18,442 bases of DNA, from contig JBFYQC010000032.1 of assembly GCA_041302975.1 (NCBI GenBank), positions 1 to 18,442 of the forward strand. The letters run 5' to 3'. This document shows positions 14,757-18,442 of this stretch, in pieces (position 1 is the first letter of the stretch; each line of letters starts with the position of its first letter). A program made the position numbers and the translations under genes. The notes under the pieces are model-generated. The model saw only the letters and a program-made list of their open reading frames with translations, searched no databases and was not told where the DNA came from. Origin of the DNA: UBA6183 sp041302975. Lineage in GTDB: Bacteria; Bacteroidota; Bacteroidia; UKL13-3.

Positions 14757-15674
14757 TTACGCCTCTTTTTTCTTCGACAAAAAAACCTCAGCAATCATGC
14801 AACGGGCGCTACCACCTCCCAAGTTTTCTATGGTAGTAAGTGGCGAATGAATGATGCGTGCATATTTTTCTAATTGCGTAATTTGTTGTGGTGTAAGGCA
14901 AGCATAGGCCCTACTACTCATTACAAGCAGGTGTTCGCCTTTATCGTTAAGTAATTCTAACATATTACCCGCAAAATTATTTAACTGCTCAAGGCTTATC
15001 TCAATCAATTCTTTTGACGTAGATTGTTTAATCATGTTGCGTTCATTTTCATTTGGTATACAATCAAAACAAACCACCATAAATTTATCGCCCACACTCA
15101 TTACCACATTGGTATGGTAAATAGCTTGTTTATTGGCATCTAAAGCATTAAAAGTTATGAGTTCGTAACCCATTTTGTTACAAAAATCAATCAATAAACT
15201 TTTGTTGGTGCGTGGCGAAATACAAGCATAACAAATGCGCAAATCCCTATCAAGTACCATACTTCCTGTACCCTCTAAAAACCTACCCTCATTTTCTGCA
15301 AGTGTTAAATCTAAAATATCATTCATCACAAAACCATCACTTATCATTTGGGCAATATCGGCCCTGCGCTCTGCCCTTCTGTTGGGTGCGTAAAGTGGAT
15401 ACACCACCATAGTGCCATCTTCGTGTGTGCTAAACCAATTATTCGGAAAAATACTATCGGGTGTAAATGGTTGTTCGGTATCATCAACCACCATTACTTT
15501 AACACCATTATCTTTAAGTAATTGAGCCAATCCATTAAACTCAACCAATGCCATATTTTGGCTAGATGAACTGGTTTGATCGCTGCGCTGAAAAGCATTG
15601 GTTCCTGATGTTTCTGTATTAAAGGTAAAACTCACTGGTTTAACCATTAGTACATATTGTGTATTTTGAGGCAT
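14757..15674 (-). CDS. ctlX: CtlX-type citrulline/arginine hydrolase of the amidinotransferase fold
   Basis: The 305-residue protein belongs to the guanidine-modifying (arginine deiminase/amidinotransferase) superfamily. PDSIFPNNWFSTHEDGT (72-88) is the substrate-binding motif, RFLEGTGSMV (131-140) carries the acidic residue E134, AIYHTNVVMSVG (184-195) carries the catalytic H187, and GGGSARCMIAE (286-296) carries the nucleophile C292. This arrangement matches proteins called citrulline utilization hydrolase CtlX or arginine deiminase-related protein. The expected product is ornithine (from citrulline) or citrulline (from arginine). Which substrate is used cannot be decided from motifs. It is divergent from an arginase gene across 132 bases, which supports a role in arginine or citrulline breakdown. 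The sequence ends in a lysine-rich tail and is not truncated. Confidence 0.85.
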   Translation of the reverse strand: MPQNTQYVLMVKPVSFTFNTETSGTNAFQRSDQTSSSSQNMALVEFNGLAQLLKDNGVKVMVVDDTEQPFTPDSIFPNNWFSTHEDGTMVVYPLYAPNRRAERRADIAQMISDGFVMNDILDLTLAENEGRFLEGTGSMVLDRDLRICYACISPRTNKSLLIDFCNKMGYELITFNALDANKQAIYHTNVVMSVGDKFMVVCFDCIPNENERNMIKQSTSKELIEISLEQLNNFAGNMLELLNDKGEHLLVMSSRAYACLTPQQITQLEKYARIIHSPLTTIENLGGGSARCMIAEVFLSKKKEA

Positions 15675-15775
15675 ACTTAAATAAAGACTATGTATTTTTA
15701 TTCAAATCAACACAAAAAATAACGATTACCCATGTTTTTATGATAACCCTACAAAAGCTTTTATCTTATTTTATG

Positions 15776-15783
15776 TATACTTG
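15776..15783 (+). promoter_or_regulatory. Weak -7 promoter candidate for the arginase gene
   Basis: TATACTTG matches the Bacteroidota -7 consensus TAnnTTTG except at the fifth base, and lies 23 bases before the arginase ATG at 15807. I found no TTG at the expected -33 spacing, so the call is weak. It is inference by eye. Confidence 0.3.
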
Positions 15784-15806
15784 CGCTTTACCATTTATGG
15801 TTTTTT

Positions 15807-16745
15807 ATGCATGATGAGCGATTTAAGTTAATAACAGTTGAAAGTGATTTTGGTGCCGGCAAACAAGGTGCTGCTGCCGGACCGCAAGCCCTTATAGATG
15901 AACTAAAGTTGTTAAACTTTGAAAAAACAGACGTTTACAATTATACCCGTTTAGTACCTAAGCCTTTAAAAGATGCTACCAATACACCTCACGGTAAAAA
16001 TATTGAGGTAATTAATAATTTTCAGCAAAAAGTTTGTGATCATGTAGTGGAAACTTTACAGTTGGGGCATGTACCGTTTATTTTTAGTGGCGACCATAGT
16101 AATGCAAACGCATTAATTTCTGGGGTTAAAGATTTTTATGCAAACCAACGTATTGGTGTAATTTGGATTGATGCCCATGCTGATTTACATAGCCCTTACA
16201 CCACCCCATCGGGTAATATACATGGTATGCCATTGGCTGCATTAATGGGCGATGACCACCGCGAAATGGGCAGAAACAATCCTTTACAAGTAACCAAACT
16301 CCTTTGGAATAACCTAAAACGTTTAGGTCGCAGAAGCATTACACCAAAGTTGGAAGGTTCTGATATTGTATTTATTGGCCTACGAAGCACTGAAGAAGAA
16401 GAGGAAGCCATTATTGCTAAAGAAGGAATAAGAGCCTTTAGGCCTGATGAAATAAAACAAATTGGCATTGAACAAGTGGCGCAACAAAGCATACAACACT
16501 TAAGTAACTGCGATTACATTTACGTAAGTTTTGATGTAGATAGTTTAGACAGCAACATTAGTGTAGGTACCGGAACTCCGGTTGATGATGGGTTAAGCAT
16601 AAACCAAGCGGTACACTTGTTACGCACTTTTAAAGCACTACCTAACCTAGTTGGTTTTGAGTTTACCGAAATTAACCCCAGTTTAGATACAGAAAAACCT
16701 ATGGCAAAGGTAATTGGCAATTTATTGGTGAAGGTGTTTGAGTAG
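15807..16745 (+). CDS. rocF: Arginase
   Basis: Arginase hydrolyses L-arginine to ornithine and urea using two Mn(II) ions. The 312-residue ureohydrolase has every metal ligand: H97 in SGDHSNA, D122, H124 and D126 in IWIDAHADLHSP, and D243 and D245 in SFDVDSLD. The GNIHGMPLA motif (136-144) is the arginase-type substrate loop and differs from the corresponding agmatinase and formimidoylglutamase segments. The C-terminal FEFTEINPSLD (284-294) holds the conserved acidic residue. The start MHDERFKLI is the only ATG ahead of the fold. The gene is divergent from the CtlX-type gene. The two products would both feed ornithine pools by different routes. No terminator is visible after the stop; 114 bases separate it from the tRNA gene. 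Confidence 0.93.
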   Translation: MHDERFKLITVESDFGAGKQGAAAGPQALIDELKLLNFEKTDVYNYTRLVPKPLKDATNTPHGKNIEVINNFQQKVCDHVVETLQLGHVPFIFSGDHSNANALISGVKDFYANQRIGVIWIDAHADLHSPYTTPSGNIHGMPLAALMGDDHREMGRNNPLQVTKLLWNNLKRLGRRSITPKLEGSDIVFIGLRSTEEEEEAIIAKEGIRAFRPDEIKQIGIEQVAQQSIQHLSNCDYIYVSFDVDSLDSNISVGTGTPVDDGLSINQAVHLLRTFKALPNLVGFEFTEINPSLDTEKPMAKVIGNLLVKVFE

Positions 16746-16819
16746 TTAGTGAATGGTTAATTGGTGATTTTATTCCAAACCTCTAGCTTTTAGCTTCCAA
16801 CCTCTAAAATAACTGTTTA

Positions 16820-16849
16820 TTGATTATTGAATTTTGTTGATGATATTTG
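16820..16849 (+). promoter_or_regulatory. Promoter candidate for tRNA-Arg
   Basis: TTG at 16820-16822 and GATATTTG at 16842-16849 are separated by 19 bases, matching the TTG-N19-TAnnTTTG pattern with one mismatch at the first base of the -7 box. The -7 element ends 10 bases before the mature 5' end of the tRNA, the usual distance for a stable-RNA promoter. Confidence 0.45.
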
Positions 16850-16859
16850 CAAGCCGAAT

Positions 16860-16931
16860 GGCCTCGTAGTACAACGGATAGTATAGAAGTTTCCGAAGCT
16901 TTTGATTCAGGTTCGATCCCTGACGAGGCCA
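16860..16931 (+). tRNA. tRNA-Arg (anticodon CCG)
   Basis: The 72-base sequence folds as a cloverleaf. The acceptor stem GGCCTCG/CGAGGCC is perfect over seven pairs. The D stem GTAC/GTAT has one G-U pair. The anticodon stem GAAGT/GCTTT, with two G-U pairs, closes the loop TTCCGAA. The T stem TCAGG/CCTGA encloses TTCGATC. The anticodon CCG reads the arginine codon CGG. The discriminator base is A, and CCA is not encoded, so the 3' end needs CCA-adding enzyme. The variable loop is four bases, and a strong terminator follows directly. Confidence 0.95.
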
Positions 16932-16935
16932 CTTA

Positions 16936-16975
16936 AAATGGCAAGCTAAACATATTAGCTTGCCATTTATTTTTT
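16936..16975 (+). terminator. Strong intrinsic terminator after tRNA-Arg
   Basis: AAATGGCAAGCTAA (16936-16949) pairs perfectly with TTAGCTTGCCATTT (16955-16968) over 14 bases around a 5-base loop, followed by ATTTTTT. It begins five bases after the tRNA and ends about 16 bases before the lipoprotein ATG. There is almost no room for a separate promoter for the next gene downstream of this hairpin. Confidence 0.93.
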
Positions 16976-16990
16976 ATATCATTGTACCCG

Positions 16991-17455
16991 ATGAATAAAT
17001 TAGTCCTATCTGTATTTGTTGCCATTGGATTGGCTACATTTACCCTTACAAGTTGCACCAAAGATCAAGTAGCCTCCGCTGTTAGCACCGTATACGACAA
17101 CAGAGATAGTGTAGTTGGTACTTTTAACGGCACCTTGGTTACCACCATTTCTGGTAATGCACAAACATCAAGCAAATTAGTTACAGTTAGTAAAGGTAGC
17201 AGTGGTAAATTAATTATTGCTGTGGGTAGCGACTTAACCATTAACACCGACATTGCTTTAGGCACAAAATCAAACTTAACAGGCAGCATACAGCAACAAG
17301 ATGTAACCTATAATGGAAACACAGCTTCATTATTAGGCAAAGGTGTTGTAGGCCAACATTTTGTTTATACCAGCACCAACAACTCATTTACGTTTGGCGC
17401 AACCATTACCCAAGGCAGCACTACTGCCGATATGGGATTTATTGGCACCAAATAA
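16991..17455 (+). CDS. Small secreted lipoprotein of unknown function
   Basis: I do not recognise this 154-residue protein. It begins MNKLVLSVFVAIGLATF and has a lipobox LTSC (cysteine at residue 22), so it should be processed by signal peptidase II and anchored by lipid. The mature part is rich in Thr, Ser, Gly and Val, with alternating short strands such as GTFNGTLVTTISG, GKLIIAVGSDLTI and FTFGATITQGSTT. This points to an all-beta surface or periplasmic domain. The ATG at 16991 is preferred over an upstream TTG (16982), which would add three residues before the signal peptide. It sits between the tRNA terminator and its own terminator, so it is a single-gene unit with no obvious promoter. 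Confidence 0.75.
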   Translation: MNKLVLSVFVAIGLATFTLTSCTKDQVASAVSTVYDNRDSVVGTFNGTLVTTISGNAQTSSKLVTVSKGSSGKLIIAVGSDLTINTDIALGTKSNLTGSIQQQDVTYNGNTASLLGKGVVGQHFVYTSTNNSFTFGATITQGSTTADMGFIGTK

Positions 17456-17497
17456 TTACATGTATTAAACTGCGCTTTGCGCAAAATTGTATAAATA

Positions 17498-17527
17498 AAA
17501 ATCCCGAGTGTGAGCTCGGGATTTTTT
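17498..17527 (+). terminator. Intrinsic terminator after the lipoprotein gene
   Basis: AATCCCGAG (17500-17508) pairs with CTCGGGATT (17515-17523) over nine bases around a 6-base loop, and flanking A and T runs extend the stem. A run of T residues (17522-17528) completes the structure. A smaller hairpin, TGCGC-TTT-GCGCA (17471-17483), lies between it and the lipoprotein stop. Confidence 0.9.
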
Positions 17528-17528
17528 T

Positions 17529-17772
17529 ATCTAAAACTTAATAACCAACTCCCCCACTATATCAACTTAAATACATTGCCCTTGCATAACATTAAATAAA
17601 ACCCTTTTTTTATTATTTGTAATTGTATTTGCGGTGACTTATTTTCGGTTTGATAAATAGTAGCCCTTTAAAAAGAATCCTTAAAATCAAACTTATTATT
17701 TATTTAAACTAGGACAATTAAAAAAATGAAAATTGTAAGTTTGCTTGATACCAAGATTAAACCTAAAAAGAA
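17529..17772. other. AT-rich intergenic region upstream of the methyltransferase
   Basis: The gene-free stretch 17456-17772 (317 bases) holds the lipoprotein terminator at its left end and a -7 promoter candidate near its right end. Between them the DNA is very AT-rich, with many short A and T runs. I see no tRNA, no long inverted repeat and no convincing small gene. It separates the housekeeping block from a possible restriction-modification locus. Confidence 0.6.
17736..17743 (+). promoter_or_regulatory. Perfect -7 promoter element before the methyltransferase gene
   Basis: TAAGTTTG is an exact match to the Bacteroidota -7 consensus TAnnTTTG and ends 29 bases before the ATG at 17773, leaving a leader of about 20-25 bases. 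I see no TTG at the 19-base spacing, so the -33 element is absent or divergent. Confidence 0.45.
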
Positions 17773-18442
17773 ATGAGTGACAAAATAGCTAAACCCTTTT
17801 TAAAATGGGCAGGAGGAAAAACTCAACTCATTAGCAATATAGAAAAATCTTTACCTAAAGATTTTCATTTAAAATCCTATACCTACATTGAACCATTTGT
17901 GGGTAGTGGGGCTATATTGTTTTGGATGTTAAATAACTTTCCTAATTTGGAGAAAGCGGTTATAAACGATATTAACGAAGACCTTATTAATGCTTATAAA
18001 ATAATTGCCTCAAAACCTAAAGAGCTGATTTCAATTCTCAAGCAATTTCAAGAAGAATTTCACTCGTTAGAAACTAAACCCGAAGAAAAAAAAGAATACT
18101 ATTACCAAAAACGGTCAATATACAACACAAGAAAAGAAGAGTTGAGCACACAGGCTGCGTTGTTTATATTTCTAAACAGAACATGCTTTAACGGATTATA
18201 TCGCGTAAATAAAAACAACGGATATAATGTACCAATGGGTAGTTATAAAAAACCAACCATTTGTGATGATAAAAATATATTAGCCGTAAGTAACGTTTTG
18301 CAGAAAGTTGAAATACGTTGTAGTGACTATGAAAATACACTTCAAAATGCCACCTCTAATTCATTTTTCTATTTCGACCCTCCTTATAAACCACTCAGTA
18401 ATACTTCAAGCTTTAACTCTTATGCAAAAGATGAATTTAATG
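17773..18442 (+). CDS. D12-class DNA adenine-N6 methyltransferase, N-terminal part (cut by window edge)
   Basis: The frame is open from the ATG at 17773 to the window end, giving 223 codons. It has the class D12 (Dam/DpnM/MboIA) layout. FLKWAGGKTQLI (9-20) binds S-adenosylmethionine, YIEPFVGSGAILFW (about 42-55) is motif I, and VINDINEDLINAY is the next acidic strand. LNRTCFNGLYRVNKNNGYNVPMG matches the central region of DpnM-type enzymes. The catalytic DPPY follows, continuing as KPLSNTSSFNSYAKDEF. The last segment closely resembles methylases of DpnII/MboI systems, whose target is GATC. That specificity is inference. The window ends before the C-terminus, so any restriction endonuclease partner would lie beyond it. 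There is no GATC in this gene fragment. Confidence 0.92.
   Translation, partial: MSDKIAKPFLKWAGGKTQLISNIEKSLPKDFHLKSYTYIEPFVGSGAILFWMLNNFPNLEKAVINDINEDLINAYKIIASKPKELISILKQFQEEFHSLETKPEEKKEYYYQKRSIYNTRKEELSTQAALFIFLNRTCFNGLYRVNKNNGYNVPMGSYKKPTICDDKNILAVSNVLQKVEIRCSDYENTLQNATSNSFFYFDPPYKPLSNTSSFNSYAKDEFN

Noticed and set aside
16860..17000. tRNA-Arg as an integration site
   Set aside because: I looked for a repeat of the tRNA 3' end downstream and found none in the window, and no integrase gene is present.
17471..17483. Small hairpin TGCGC-TTT-GCGCA
   Set aside because: The stem is only five bases and a much stronger terminator lies 15 bases downstream. It may be part of the same 3' region.

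Overview
The window looks like an AT-rich chromosomal segment of a member of the Bacteroidota. The evidence is the gene families (a tau subunit of Bacteroidota type, DUF502, a stand-alone UbiA-family enzyme, a GldM-free housekeeping set), signal peptides ending in AQ, weak Shine-Dalgarno sequences, and promoter candidates of the TTG-N19-TAnnTTTG type. Family and genus cannot be fixed from the sequence alone. Most of the window is ordinary housekeeping. The first and last genes are cut by the window edges.

Positions 1-4180 form a minus-strand run with short gaps that could be one operon. In transcription order it holds a small HesB/IscA-fold protein lacking every cysteine, a secreted beta-rich protein, a MacB/FtsX-type ABC permease without its ATPase, a family 2 glycosyltransferase, a small secreted protein of unknown function, and the N-terminal third of a SulP anion transporter. 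Divergent from it (4339-6736) lie a three-domain sigma-54 response regulator, an intrinsic terminator and a Sua5-type threonylcarbamoyl-AMP synthase.

Positions 6742-11218 hold an RlpA-type secreted protein (minus), RarA, 3-hydroxyanthranilate 3,4-dioxygenase with a strong terminator, a secreted DUF1223 protein (minus), and a membrane-anchored class A beta-lactamase-like serine hydrolase.

Positions 11408-14727 hold dnaX, split by a run of ten A residues: the zero frame gives a 375-residue gamma-like product, and a -1 shift in the run gives a 607-residue tau-like product. A DUF502 membrane protein and a UbiA-family prenyltransferase follow in a tight operon. This dnaX arrangement is the most notable signal in the window.

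Positions 14757-18442 hold a divergent CtlX-type hydrolase and arginase pair (both predicted to yield ornithine), a tRNA-Arg(CCG) with a strong terminator, a small lipoprotein with its own terminator, and the first 223 codons of a DpnM/MboIA-like adenine methyltransferase. GATC, the likely target of that methylase, is scarce here: I counted 13 sites in 18.4 kb. I found no CRISPR array, insertion sequence, rRNA or origin.
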